Positions 52,076 through 60,069 of a stretch of DNA of 64,000 nucleotides are shown here, in pieces. The notes below the pieces were generated by a model. The model was not told the DNA's origin. It saw only the letters and a program-made list of their open reading frames with translations, and made no database searches. Position numbers and translations under genes: made by a program. The first letter of the stretch is position 1, and each line of letters starts with the position of its first letter. This DNA is from JAGOCV01 sp049445855 (lineage in GTDB: Bacteria; Pseudomonadota; Gammaproteobacteria; Burkholderiales; Burkholderiaceae_C): contig NZ_JBMSDV010000003.1 of assembly GCF_049445855.1 (NCBI RefSeq), forward strand, positions 620,001 to 684,000. The letters run 5' to 3'.

Positions 52076-53086
52076 TCAAATTCGGTCGCGCGAGGTCTGG
52101 CGGTGGGTTTGCCCGTGCAGGCGTGCGAAGAACGCGCGTGCGTCATCGCAGTCCTTTGCGATGCCCGCCTTCAGGGCATCGAGACTGTCGTACTTGAGTT
52201 CGTCGTGCAGTTTGTGCAGCAGCTCCACGCAGATGATTTTACCGTAGCCACCGTCCGGCCCCAGGCTGTCGGGCCATTCGAGGCAGAAGGTCTCGAGCAG
52301 CACCCGCCCGCCGTTGACGTCAGCCGGGTCCAGCGAGGGGCGCACGCCGAGGTTGGCCACGCCGGGCAGCGCGCGATCGCCCAGGCCCAGGACCCGCACC
52401 GCAAAGATGCCCGAGGCAGCCGGCTTCCAGTGGGCAAAGCGCAGGTTCAGCGTGCGGAAACCCAGGTCGCGACCGAGTTTTCGGCCGTGCACCACATGCC
52501 CACTGATGCTGTACGGGCGGCCCAGCAGGCGTGCGGCGCCATCCATCCGGCCTTCGTCCAACGCGTCGCGCACGGCAGAACTGGAGACGCGCAGGCCATG
52601 CACTTCGTAGCTGTTCATCCGGGCGACGTCGAACCCGTGCCGGGCACCGGCTTCGTCGAGCATGGCGTAGTCGCCCGCGCGCCTCGCGCCAAAGCGGAAA
52701 TCGTCGCCCACCAGCACGTAGCGCACGCCCAGCCCGTCAACCAGCACGTCCTGGATGAAGGCCTGTGGAGATTGCGATGCGAAGGCCGCGTTGAACGGCA
52801 GCACGATGCACTGTTCCACACCGCAACGTTCGAGTTCGGTGAGCTTGTCACGCAGCGTGGCGATGCGCGCGGGTGCGAGATCTGCCTTGCCGGTGGCGCC
52901 GGCGAAGTAGTCGCGCGGATGCGGCTCGAAGGTCATGACGCAGCTGGGCACGCCGCGATGCTGCGCTTCGCTTTTCAGCAGTGCGAGCATCGCCTGGTGG
53001 CCGCGGTGCACGCCGTCGAAGTTCCCGATGGTGAGTGCGCAAGCCGGCGCGACGCCCGGGTGTTTGAAACCTCTGAAGACCTTCAT
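52076..53086 (-). CDS. ribF: Bifunctional riboflavin kinase/FAD synthetase RibF
   Basis: This 336-residue protein has an FAD-synthetase domain (TIGNFDGVHRGHQAML, TFEPHPRDYF, VLVGDDFRFGARRAGD, YEVHGLRVSSSAVRDAL) and a riboflavin-kinase domain (ISGHVVHGRKLGRDLGF). The usual PTAN segment is RTLN (GFRTLNLRF), a variant I believe is usual in this lineage. The start at 53086 (MKVFRGF) fits the family. Makes FMN and FAD from riboflavin. Leads the ribF-ileS-lspA cluster. Confidence 0.95.
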   Translation of the reverse strand: MKVFRGFKHPGVAPACALTIGNFDGVHRGHQAMLALLKSEAQHRGVPSCVMTFEPHPRDYFAGATGKADLAPARIATLRDKLTELERCGVEQCIVLPFNAAFASQSPQAFIQDVLVDGLGVRYVLVGDDFRFGARRAGDYAMLDEAGARHGFDVARMNSYEVHGLRVSSSAVRDALDEGRMDGAARLLGRPYSISGHVVHGRKLGRDLGFRTLNLRFAHWKPAASGIFAVRVLGLGDRALPGVANLGVRPSLDPADVNGGRVLLETFCLEWPDSLGPDGGYGKIICVELLHKLHDELKYDSLDALKAGIAKDCDDARAFFARLHGQTHRQTSRDRI

Positions 53087-53246
53087 CCGTTGATATGGTT
53101 TTGATAGCAGCAGTTGCCCATGCACAAAGGCCGCTGAAGCTCAAATGTCACGAAAAGAAGGTATATTGTGACCGACGCCGGCTTCTCAAGCTGGCGCCAG
53201 ACTTCGCGTTCCGTCCGATGACCCCGTTGTTTTCAGGAGCCGTGTT
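53087..53246. other. Divergent intergenic region ribF / HNH gene
   Basis: 160 bases without a gene. The right end contains AGGAG seven bases before the TTG start of the HNH gene. I see no FMN riboswitch or strong palindrome upstream of ribF. Confidence 0.4.
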
Positions 53247-53804
53247 TTGAAAGTCTTGAAGCTGTCTGCCCAGGGCCTGCCCCAGTCGTGGATCTCCCTG
53301 GAGCAAGCCGTGATCCACTACGCCGCCGACGAAGTGCGGTGGGAGACGGGCACGGAAGTGGCGGTCTTTCGCGGTGGCCACAACGCGGTGACAGGTGAAC
53401 AGTCGATCATCACGGTCAACAGCATCATCGGCACCAAGGGCGTGCCCGGCATCAACCCGTTCGAGCTTCGCCCGGGCCTCACGAACAGCAAGCTGTTTGC
53501 GCGCGACCGCAACTTCTGCGCTTACTGCGGCAATCATTTCCACGAAGAAGACCTCACGCGTGAGCACATCATCCCGTTCGCGCAGAACGGGCAGGATCAC
53601 TGGATGAATGTGGTCACCGCGTGCCGTGCCTGCAATCACCGCAAGGCCAACCGCACCCCCGAGCAGGCGCACATGCCGCTGCTCTACGCACCGTATGTGC
53701 CCAGCCTGTGGGAAGACTTCATCCTGCGCAACCGCCGCATCCTGGCGGACCAGATGGAGTTCCTGATGGCGCACTTGCCGCGGACGTCGCGGCTGCACGC
53801 CTAG
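53247..53804 (+). CDS. HNH endonuclease-like protein
   Basis: This 185-residue protein has an HNH zinc motif: FCAYCGNHF, LTREHIIPFAQNGQDHWMN and CRACNHRKANRTPEQA at about residues 90-140. This 5-methylcytosine-endonuclease-like family is widespread in Proteobacteria. The TTG start at 53247 is supported by AGGAG seven bases upstream and by the fit of MKVLKLSAQG to family N-termini. Its role is unknown, possibly DNA repair; it abuts the convergent aldolase gene with no gap. Confidence 0.82.
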   Translation: MKVLKLSAQGLPQSWISLEQAVIHYAADEVRWETGTEVAVFRGGHNAVTGEQSIITVNSIIGTKGVPGINPFELRPGLTNSKLFARDRNFCAYCGNHFHEEDLTREHIIPFAQNGQDHWMNVVTACRACNHRKANRTPEQAHMPLLYAPYVPSLWEDFILRNRRILADQMEFLMAHLPRTSRLHA

Positions 53805-54581
53805 CTAAGAGTAAGCAGAAGACGCTGCGATTCCCGCTTCACGCAGCGCAGCCTGCCATGCAAGTTCGCAAAAGTCCCTGACTTCCGGCTCATGCATGCG
53901 CCACTGGCGGGCGGCCTTCTGTTGTGCCTGCACTGACGGCAAGTCGATCTCGTCGTAGCCCAGCGCGCCGGCCTTGACCTGGATCTCGCAGGCACGCTCC
54001 AGAAAATAGATGTGGTCGAAAGCTTCTGCAGCCGTGCGGCCGCAGACAAGCAAGCCATGGTTGCGCAAGATCATGGCGCGGTGCGGTCCCAGATCGGCAA
54101 TGAGACTCGCCTGTTCCGCCTCATCGAGCGCAATGCCCTCGTAAGAATGGTAGGCCAGGTGGCCCTGGAACTTGAGTGCGTGCTGGCTGAGGGGCAACAA
54201 GCCGCGCTTCTGTGCCGACACGGCGACGCCAGCCGCAGTGTGCGTGTGCACGACGCAAAGCACGTCCGGACGGTGGCAGTGGATCGCTGAATGAATCACG
54301 AAGCCCGCCTTGTTGATGCCATACGGGCTCTCCACACCATCGTCGATGAGGTTTCCATCCTTGTCCACCTTCATCAGATCGCTGGCCTTGATTTCACCAA
54401 ACGCCATGCCGTAGGGGTTGATCAGGAACGAGTCATCCTCGCCTGGCAACTTCATGCTGATGTGCGTGAAGATGAGGTCGGTCATTCGATGGAAGGCGAG
54501 AAGCCGGTACAGCGCTGCAAGGTCGCAGCGCAGCTTCCACTCCTGCTCCGAAACGATCTGGCGGATGTCTGCACGGTTCAT
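53805..54581 (-). CDS. Class II aldolase/adducin-family protein
   Basis: This 258-residue protein has FTHISMKLPGEDDSFLINPYGMAFGEI, the zinc His pair in VVHTHT and the third His in RNHGLLVCG. It is the fold of class II aldolases such as fuculose-phosphate aldolase. GGAGGAC precedes the ATG at 54581. It is the last gene of the leftward operon after a dipeptidase and two Bug receptors, so it probably handles a breakdown product of the imported compound. Confidence 0.88.
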   Translation of the reverse strand: MNRADIRQIVSEQEWKLRCDLAALYRLLAFHRMTDLIFTHISMKLPGEDDSFLINPYGMAFGEIKASDLMKVDKDGNLIDDGVESPYGINKAGFVIHSAIHCHRPDVLCVVHTHTAAGVAVSAQKRGLLPLSQHALKFQGHLAYHSYEGIALDEAEQASLIADLGPHRAMILRNHGLLVCGRTAAEAFDHIYFLERACEIQVKAGALGYDEIDLPSVQAQQKAARQWRMHEPEVRDFCELAWQAALREAGIAASSAYS

Positions 54582-54605
54582 GGTTCTGTCCTCCGGAATT
54601 TCCGT

Positions 54606-55574
54606 TCACTCTTCAGGCTGGATGCCGGACGCCTTGACGATGGGCGCCCATGCCGCCAGTTCGTCCCGCTGGATCTTGCCCATATCGGCAGATGTCGTCG
54701 GCGAGACGGACCACCCGAGGCCCGCCATGCTGTCGCGCAATGCAGGCGTGGCGAGCGCCTTGACGGCCATCTCGTTATAGCTCTGAACGACTCGGGGATC
54801 CATGGCGCCGGGCCCATACAGGCCCACCCATCCCGGCACCACGATGTCGATGCCCGATTCCTTGAGTGTAGGGATGTCGGGTGTCTGCGCGTTCCGCGTG
54901 GCACCCATGGTCGCCAGAATGCGGACCTTGCCTGCCCGGTGCTGCTCAAGCAGGTCGCCCACCGTATTCACCGAACTCGGCAGACGGCCGCCGACGAGAT
55001 CGATGACGATGGGCGGCGTGCCGCGATACGGAACGTGGATGGCGGGCACGCCGATCTTCTGGTGAAACCATACGCCGAGCAGATGCGGTGTCGTCCCGTT
55101 GCCTGACGAACCGTGGGCAGCCTTGGTTGGGTTGTCGCGCAGCCACTTGAGATAGTCCGTCAGATTGGTCGCCGGCACGGCCGTGCCGACCGCAAGGCAG
55201 TAGTCGAAGGTGACCAGCCGCGTGATGGGCGTGAAATCCTTCACCGGATCGAAAGGCACATTCTTGTAGACGTAGGGCGAGAGTGTCAGCACGCCTTGAT
55301 GGGCCACCGCAATGACCTCCCCATTCTTCGGTGCGTGCTTGAGATAGTCGAGCGCGATGCGCCCGGCTGCGCCCGTGCGGTTTTCGACGACGACGGGACG
55401 GTCGATCAGCGTCTGGAACGGTGTCGCGAGCTGGCGGGCGACGGTGTCGAACCCACCTCCCGGCGGAAATCCGACGACGATGCGCACGGGCTGGGGTTGC
55501 GCAATGGCGCGCGTGGCTGCGCTACCGAGGACAAGGGTGGCGGCCATTCCGGCCATCATGCTTCTGCGTTGCAT
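54606..55574 (-). CDS. Bug-family transporter receptor
   Basis: This 322-residue periplasmic protein has a signal peptide (MAGMAATLVLGSAATRAIA), the Bug motif VRIVVGFPPGGGFDTVARQLA, VVVENRTGAAGRIALDYLK and HVPYRGTPPIVIDLVGG. CAGGAG lies six bases before the ATG at 55574. It is closely similar in layout to the Bug gene directly upstream (55689-56663), so the pair looks like a tandem duplication that later diverged. No TctA/TctB genes are adjacent. Confidence 0.92.
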   Translation of the reverse strand: MQRRSMMAGMAATLVLGSAATRAIAQPQPVRIVVGFPPGGGFDTVARQLATPFQTLIDRPVVVENRTGAAGRIALDYLKHAPKNGEVIAVAHQGVLTLSPYVYKNVPFDPVKDFTPITRLVTFDYCLAVGTAVPATNLTDYLKWLRDNPTKAAHGSSGNGTTPHLLGVWFHQKIGVPAIHVPYRGTPPIVIDLVGGRLPSSVNTVGDLLEQHRAGKVRILATMGATRNAQTPDIPTLKESGIDIVVPGWVGLYGPGAMDPRVVQSYNEMAVKALATPALRDSMAGLGWSVSPTTSADMGKIQRDELAAWAPIVKASGIQPEE

Positions 55575-55688
55575 AAAAACTCCTGGCTGCAAAAAATGGC
55601 GCCTCTGCTCGTCAGAGGGCTTCGGTCAAAAGTGCGACTGTCTGCCCGGGCGCATTGGGAATCGACCCATGCCTGGTGCTTTCGTCGA

Positions 55689-56663
55689 TCAGTTCTCGGG
55701 CTTGAAGCCGGAGGACTTGATCACAGGACCCCACATTTCGAACTCGCGCTTCTGGAATGCAGCCAGCGCGTCGGGGGTGGTGGGCGCGGGGTACATGCCG
55801 ATGCGTTGCAGCGCATCCTTCACGCTGTCCTTCTGCAAAGCGGCGCCGATCGCGCGCGCGTACTCGGCCGTCATCGACGCATCCATGCCCGCAGGGCCGT
55901 AGAAGCCGCACCAGCCGTAGATCTCCAGATCGATGCCGGACTCCTTGAGCGTCGGCACATCCGGCAGCGAGGGGCTGCGCTGGCCGCCCAGCGTTGCCAG
56001 GATGCGGACCTTGCCCGTGCGGTGCTGCTCGATGGCAGCCGACACGGTGTCGAACTGGACCGGTACCTGGCCGGCCATCAGATCGAGCAAGGCCGGCGCG
56101 CCCCCTTTGTATGCCACGTGAAGCGCCGATACACCCAGCCGCTGGTTGATGGCTTCGCCGATGAAGTGCGGCGTGGTACCCGCACCGGGTGAGCCGAAGG
56201 CGGCCTTGGTGGGGTTCTTCCTGTACCAGTCGATGAACTCGGCAATCGTCTTCACGGGCGCTGCCGGCCCGACGGTGACGGTGTAGTCGAAGGTCACCGC
56301 GCGCGTGATCGGCGTGAAGTCCTTTGCGGGATCGAAGCGCAGGTTGGTATAGATGTGCGGGAAGATCGTCATGGGGCTTTGCGACGACAGGATGATGGTC
56401 TCTCCATCGGGCTTCGCCTGCTTGACCGCCTCCAGCGCAATGCGGCCGGAAGCACCCACGCGGTTGTCCACCACCACCGGGCGGCGCAACAGGTCGGGCA
56501 ATTGCCCGGCCACCTGGCGTGCCACGAAGTCGAAGCCGGCGGGGCTCGGCGGGAAGCCCACGAGGATCTTCATCGGGGACTGCGATTGCGCGCGCGCCAG
56601 CTGTGGCATGGCGGCCGACACCGGCATCAGCGCGGCGGCCAGGGAGAAGCTTCGACGATCCAT
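55689..56663 (-). CDS. Bug-family transporter receptor
   Basis: This 324-residue protein has a signal peptide (MDRRSFSLAAALMPVSAAMPQLARA, Arg-Arg at the start), MKILVGFPPSPAGFDFVARQVA, VVVDNRVGASGRIALEAVK and HVAYKGGAPALLDLMAG. Shared blocks with the next Bug gene include DPxKDFTPITRxVTFDY and EQHRxGKVRILATxG. It follows the M19 dipeptidase by 45 bases in the same operon. Confidence 0.92.
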   Translation of the reverse strand: MDRRSFSLAAALMPVSAAMPQLARAQSQSPMKILVGFPPSPAGFDFVARQVAGQLPDLLRRPVVVDNRVGASGRIALEAVKQAKPDGETIILSSQSPMTIFPHIYTNLRFDPAKDFTPITRAVTFDYTVTVGPAAPVKTIAEFIDWYRKNPTKAAFGSPGAGTTPHFIGEAINQRLGVSALHVAYKGGAPALLDLMAGQVPVQFDTVSAAIEQHRTGKVRILATLGGQRSPSLPDVPTLKESGIDLEIYGWCGFYGPAGMDASMTAEYARAIGAALQKDSVKDALQRIGMYPAPTTPDALAAFQKREFEMWGPVIKSSGFKPEN

Positions 56664-56708
56664 GATGAGTCCTTGGGGTGAGTTGAGTGGGAAATCGGCG
56701 ACCTGACG

Positions 56709-57722
56709 TCAGTGGCCCCAGACGTCGGCGAAATAGCGCATCCAGTTGGCGCCGAGGAATGCCTCGATGCGTGCCGCGCCCCAGCCGCGCCGCTCGAGCG
56801 CCTGCGTGAGGTTCGGGTACTGGCTGATCTGGTTGAAGTCCGGCGGAAACACGGCGCCGGTGGGCACGAGCAACTGGCGACCGGTGCCCTTGTCGCGCAG
56901 GAAGCGCATCATGTCCTCGCGCGACATGCCCTGCGCAAAGTCTGTCCCGATACCGACCTGCGACTCGCCGCACAGGTTGATCACGTATTCGATGACCGAG
57001 ACATAGTCGTCCAGCGTGGATTCGTTGCCACGCGGCATGAACGGCGGGAACATGGTCACGCCGATCATCCCGCCCTTGTCCACGACTGCGCGCAGTTCGG
57101 CGTCGGTCTTGTTGCGGCTATGGGCCTTGAGGCCCTGCGGTGCGCAGTGCGTATACGCCACTGGTTGCTCCGACAGCGCGACCACATCGGCCGATGTCCT
57201 GCTGCCCACATGGCTCAGGTCGATGACGAGGCGGTGTGCATTGAGCCTCTGCACCAGCTCACGGCCAAAGTCGCTGATGCCGCCGTCATGGCTTTCCATG
57301 CAGCCGAAGCCCGCCAGATTGGCGGTGCTGTAGGTGAACTGAACCACGCGCAGGCCCAATTCCGCGTAGAGCGCGACGGTGTCGAGTGAATCGCCGAAGC
57401 CGCTGGAGTTCTGCCAGCCCAGGATGATGCCGACCTTCCCCTCGGCCTTGGCGCGACGGATGTCGTCCACGCCGTAGACCTGCAGCAGGATGTCGCCGTG
57501 CTCACGGAACCAGCGCTTCCATTGCGCCATGGCCTGCATCGAATCCTCGAACCCTTCCCAGACACTGCACGTGCAGTTGGCCGCAGTCAGACCACCGCGA
57601 TGCATTTCCTCGAACAGCTCTCGTCCCCACTTGGACACGATCAGTCCGTCAATGACCAACGCCTTTCCGTGAAGGTCGGGCCGTTCATCTGTTTGATCTG
57701 CAGTTGTTCGCATATCGACCAT
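56709..57722 (-). CDS. Membrane-dipeptidase-like (M19) metallohydrolase
   Basis: This 337-residue TIM-barrel protein resembles renal-type dipeptidases: LVIDLSHVGSRTSADVV, PVAYTHCAPQGLKAHSRNKTDAELRAVVDKGGMIGVTMFPPF and VGIGTDFAQGM. The first metal-binding HxD seen in many relatives is not at the N-terminus (VIDGLIV), so the metal site may be altered. It starts the leftward operon with two Bug receptors and an aldolase. ATG codons at 57722 and 57713 overlap a predicted operator and lack a clear ribosome binding site. Confidence 0.85.
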   Translation of the reverse strand: MVDMRTTADQTDERPDLHGKALVIDGLIVSKWGRELFEEMHRGGLTAANCTCSVWEGFEDSMQAMAQWKRWFREHGDILLQVYGVDDIRRAKAEGKVGIILGWQNSSGFGDSLDTVALYAELGLRVVQFTYSTANLAGFGCMESHDGGISDFGRELVQRLNAHRLVIDLSHVGSRTSADVVALSEQPVAYTHCAPQGLKAHSRNKTDAELRAVVDKGGMIGVTMFPPFMPRGNESTLDDYVSVIEYVINLCGESQVGIGTDFAQGMSREDMMRFLRDKGTGRQLLVPTGAVFPPDFNQISQYPNLTQALERRGWGAARIEAFLGANWMRYFADVWGH

Positions 57723-57731
57723 ATGTTCGCA
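57705..57731. promoter_or_regulatory. Repeat cluster, candidate IclR-family operator
   Basis: TGTTCGCA occurs twice as a direct repeat (57705-57712 and 57724-57731). The segment GTTCG-CATAT-CGACC (57706-57720) has the GTTCG-N5-CG shape reported for PcaR-type IclR sites. It lies over the start codons of the dipeptidase gene and upstream of the IclR gene. Confidence 0.45.
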
Positions 57732-57937
57732 ATTATTGCCTTCGAACCGTTACTGTCAAGGAGATTTACGTGCAGCGGCAGGCCATGCGCTGCATTGGGG
57801 CGGACTGCACCGTTTCGAGCGGGATCCGTGCCAGTTCAAGCCGGGTTCTGCGCCACTCGTGTGCGCGTTTTGCTGACCATGGCTTGCCTTAAGATCGCAC
57901 ATCGAGACACCACTTTCGCCACCGCCCACAACAAGAC

Positions 57938-58765
57938 ATGCCGCGCCAGAAGTCCAGCCCGCCCGCAGAAAACACCACCCCCGAGACGGAAGACGATGCC
58001 CCGGTCTCCCCGTTCGGCAAGGAGGTTCTCGGAGGGCTCGAACGCGGCTTGCAAGTACTGACCGCTTTCAATGCCAACCAGCGCCAGATGACACTGGCTG
58101 ACATCGCCCGAGCAGTCGACCTGCCCCGCGCCACGGCGCGACGCGCGGTGAACACGCTGGAGCAGATGGGCTACATCGCGAGCGACGGCCGGCTGTTCCG
58201 CCTCACCCCCAAGGTGCTGCAGCTGGCTGCAGCGTATGCGGCGTCGAACCAGGTGACAGCGTTCCTGCAACCCGTGTGCGAGGCCCTGTCCCGGGAGTTC
58301 GATGAAGACTGCTCGGCCGCCGTGCTCGATGGTCTCGAAGCCGTGCGCGTGGCACACGCATCGCCGCCGCGCTTCGTCTCGATGGTGCCCGGCATCGGCT
58401 TCCGCCTGCCTGCCTGGAGTTCGGCACTGGGCCGTTCACTGCTGAGCGGCCTGCCGGACAAGGAACTCTCGGCTGCCATGGCCCGCATGAAGATCACGCC
58501 TCTCACGGCACACACCATCACCGAACCGGTCGCCCTCCTGAAGGAAATCCAGTCGGTGCGCAGCAACGGCTATTCGCTGGTGGACCGCGAAGCAGAAGAG
58601 GGCTTCCGTTCGCTGGCCGTGCCTGTGCGCAACATCCGCGGCGTGACTGTCGCGGCGATCAATATCGGTGTGCGCATTGAATCGGCCACACCGGCCAAGA
58701 TGCGCCAGCGATTCCTGCCGCAGTTGCAGGCTGCTGCGCGCACGCTCGAACACCAGTTGCTGTAA
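57938..58765 (+). CDS. IclR-family transcriptional regulator
   Basis: This 275-residue protein has an N-terminal acidic extension, an IclR winged helix (about residues 32-95, LERGLQVLTAFN, MTLADIARAVDLPRATARRAVNTLEQMGY) and an effector-binding IclR domain (about 110-270). PcaR/PobR-type members control aromatic or amino-acid catabolism. It lies between two leftward catabolic operons and is divergent from the dipeptidase-Bug operon, so it is a likely controller of one or both. Confidence 0.92.
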   Translation: MPRQKSSPPAENTTPETEDDAPVSPFGKEVLGGLERGLQVLTAFNANQRQMTLADIARAVDLPRATARRAVNTLEQMGYIASDGRLFRLTPKVLQLAAAYAASNQVTAFLQPVCEALSREFDEDCSAAVLDGLEAVRVAHASPPRFVSMVPGIGFRLPAWSSALGRSLLSGLPDKELSAAMARMKITPLTAHTITEPVALLKEIQSVRSNGYSLVDREAEEGFRSLAVPVRNIRGVTVAAINIGVRIESATPAKMRQRFLPQLQAAARTLEHQLL

Positions 58766-58771
58766 GCGCCG

Positions 58772-59560
58772 TCAGGCCACCGTGGCTGCGAGCTCGTCGC
58801 TGCGCATGAAGCGCGTGCGCGGCCGCGACTTCATATGCCTTATCAGCCGGTCCAGCATCTTCAGCCGGCCGGGGTGGCAGATCAATTGCACGTGCAGCGT
58901 GAGATGGAAGAAAGCGTTCGGCCATTCATAGAGACCATCGAATTCTTCCGTCCACAACTGCTCCACCTCCAGCGCCGTGCGGATCACGCGTTCCATGCGG
59001 CCGCCGTGGATGAAGTACGGCGCATCGGCCAGATGCCATTGCACAGGCAACTCCACCAGCGGCAGCGGCTGGCCGCCGCGCTGGTGCCGGTAGGGTCCGA
59101 GACGATCGTGGAAGTTGGTGGAGATTTCAACGCCCTGCTCGAGCAGGAAGTCGAGCGTGCGTTCCGACCAGTCCCACGAGGGTGAGCGCCAGGTCAGCGG
59201 CCGTGTTCCCGAGATGCGTTCGAGGATGTCGATGCCGCGCACCAGTTCTTCGAGTTCCTCCTCCGCAGGCATGCCGACCGGCGAACGATGGCTCCAGCCG
59301 TGGCTGCCCAGTTCATGGCCGCGACGATGGATCTCGCGCACGGCGTCAGGGTAGCGCTCGGCCGTGATGCCGGGAATGAAAAATGTGCTGCGGATGCCGT
59401 GCGCATCGAGCAGGTCGAGCATGGGCGCCAGGCCTTCGTGGATCTCGAAGCTGCCATGTGACAGATGCGCTGGCCGCCGCGCATTCTCCGGATTGATGCC
59501 CAGCCAGATGGCTTCGGCATCGAGGCAGATGCCGAAGACGACGGGAAAGTCCTTGCTCAT
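58772..59560 (-). CDS. NodB/polysaccharide-deacetylase-family hydrolase
   Basis: This 262-residue protein has the CE4 motifs in modified form: FGICLDAEA for motif 1 (one metal Asp, the second acid being Glu), GSHGWSH for motif 2 and WRSPSWDW for motif 3. No signal peptide is present. The cytoplasmic location and the place in a sarcosine-oxidase operon make a PuuE/HpPgdA-like role on a small amide more likely than polysaccharide deacetylation. Its ATGA overlap with the soxG stop shows one operon. Confidence 0.88.
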   Translation of the reverse strand: MSKDFPVVFGICLDAEAIWLGINPENARRPAHLSHGSFEIHEGLAPMLDLLDAHGIRSTFFIPGITAERYPDAVREIHRRGHELGSHGWSHRSPVGMPAEEELEELVRGIDILERISGTRPLTWRSPSWDWSERTLDFLLEQGVEISTNFHDRLGPYRHQRGGQPLPLVELPVQWHLADAPYFIHGGRMERVIRTALEVEQLWTEEFDGLYEWPNAFFHLTLHVQLICHPGRLKMLDRLIRHMKSRPRTRFMRSDELAATVA

Positions 59561-60069
59561 GGTTGCGCCCTTTCATGAAACCCCGCCGCATGACGCAGCC
59601 AGGCATGCACCCAGGCACTGTAGCTGCGCGGCACCATCACCTCGCAGTCCCGCTCGTGCAGCAAAAGGAGCACCGGCGCTTCTGCCAGCAGCGTGCGGAA
59701 GAAGCATCGCGTGGCCGCATCGCCGTGCAGGTCGACACGCGCACCCTGTGCAAGCAATTCGCGTGCGTCGTCGCCTCGAACGCGGAATGTGATCCAGCCG
59801 TCGGTGATGTCGGTCACCACGACGTCGCCGGCTGCGCTGGCATCCGGCGGCGGCACGCCTGCGTCGTAACGCACGAACCAATGGTCCGGCGCATCTTGCA
59901 TGAGCGTGCAGACACCGGCGCGCCCGAAACGCGGGGCAATGGGCAGCACGGGTTGCGTGCCTGTGAGTCTGTCCAGCACGGCCTGCACGCGGGCAAGGTC
60001 ATGCGCGCGCGGCAAGGCCACGGACAGCAGGGGAAGTGATACGCCATCGTTGATCTGGACGTCAGGCAC
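59557..60069 (-). CDS. soxG: Sarcosine oxidase gamma subunit
   Basis: This 170-residue protein has the SoxG features: RFGRAGVCTLMQDAPDHWFVR, DITDGWITFRVRG, GCATRCFFRTLLAEAPVLLLLH-like segment (AATRCFFRTLLAEAPV) and SYSAWVHAWLRHAA near the end. It is the small subunit of heterotetrameric sarcosine oxidase. The GTG at 60069 is chosen because AAGGAG lies about nine bases upstream and the frame overlaps the end of soxA. The frame is open further upstream antisense-free but without homology. Confidence 0.82.
   Translation of the reverse strand: MPDVQINDGVSLPLLSVALPRAHDLARVQAVLDRLTGTQPVLPIAPRFGRAGVCTLMQDAPDHWFVRYDAGVPPPDASAAGDVVVTDITDGWITFRVRGDDARELLAQGARVDLHGDAATRCFFRTLLAEAPVLLLLHERDCEVMVPRSYSAWVHAWLRHAAGFHERAQP

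Noticed and set aside
49639..52197. 852-codon open frame on the plus strand opposite ileS
   Set aside because: It mirrors the codon pattern of ileS and has no domain I recognise. IleS on the minus strand has all class I synthetase motifs, so this is a shadow frame.
53087..53246. FMN riboswitch upstream of ribF
   Set aside because: The conserved RFN element blocks were not found in the 160 bases, and RFN elements usually precede ribB or transporter genes.
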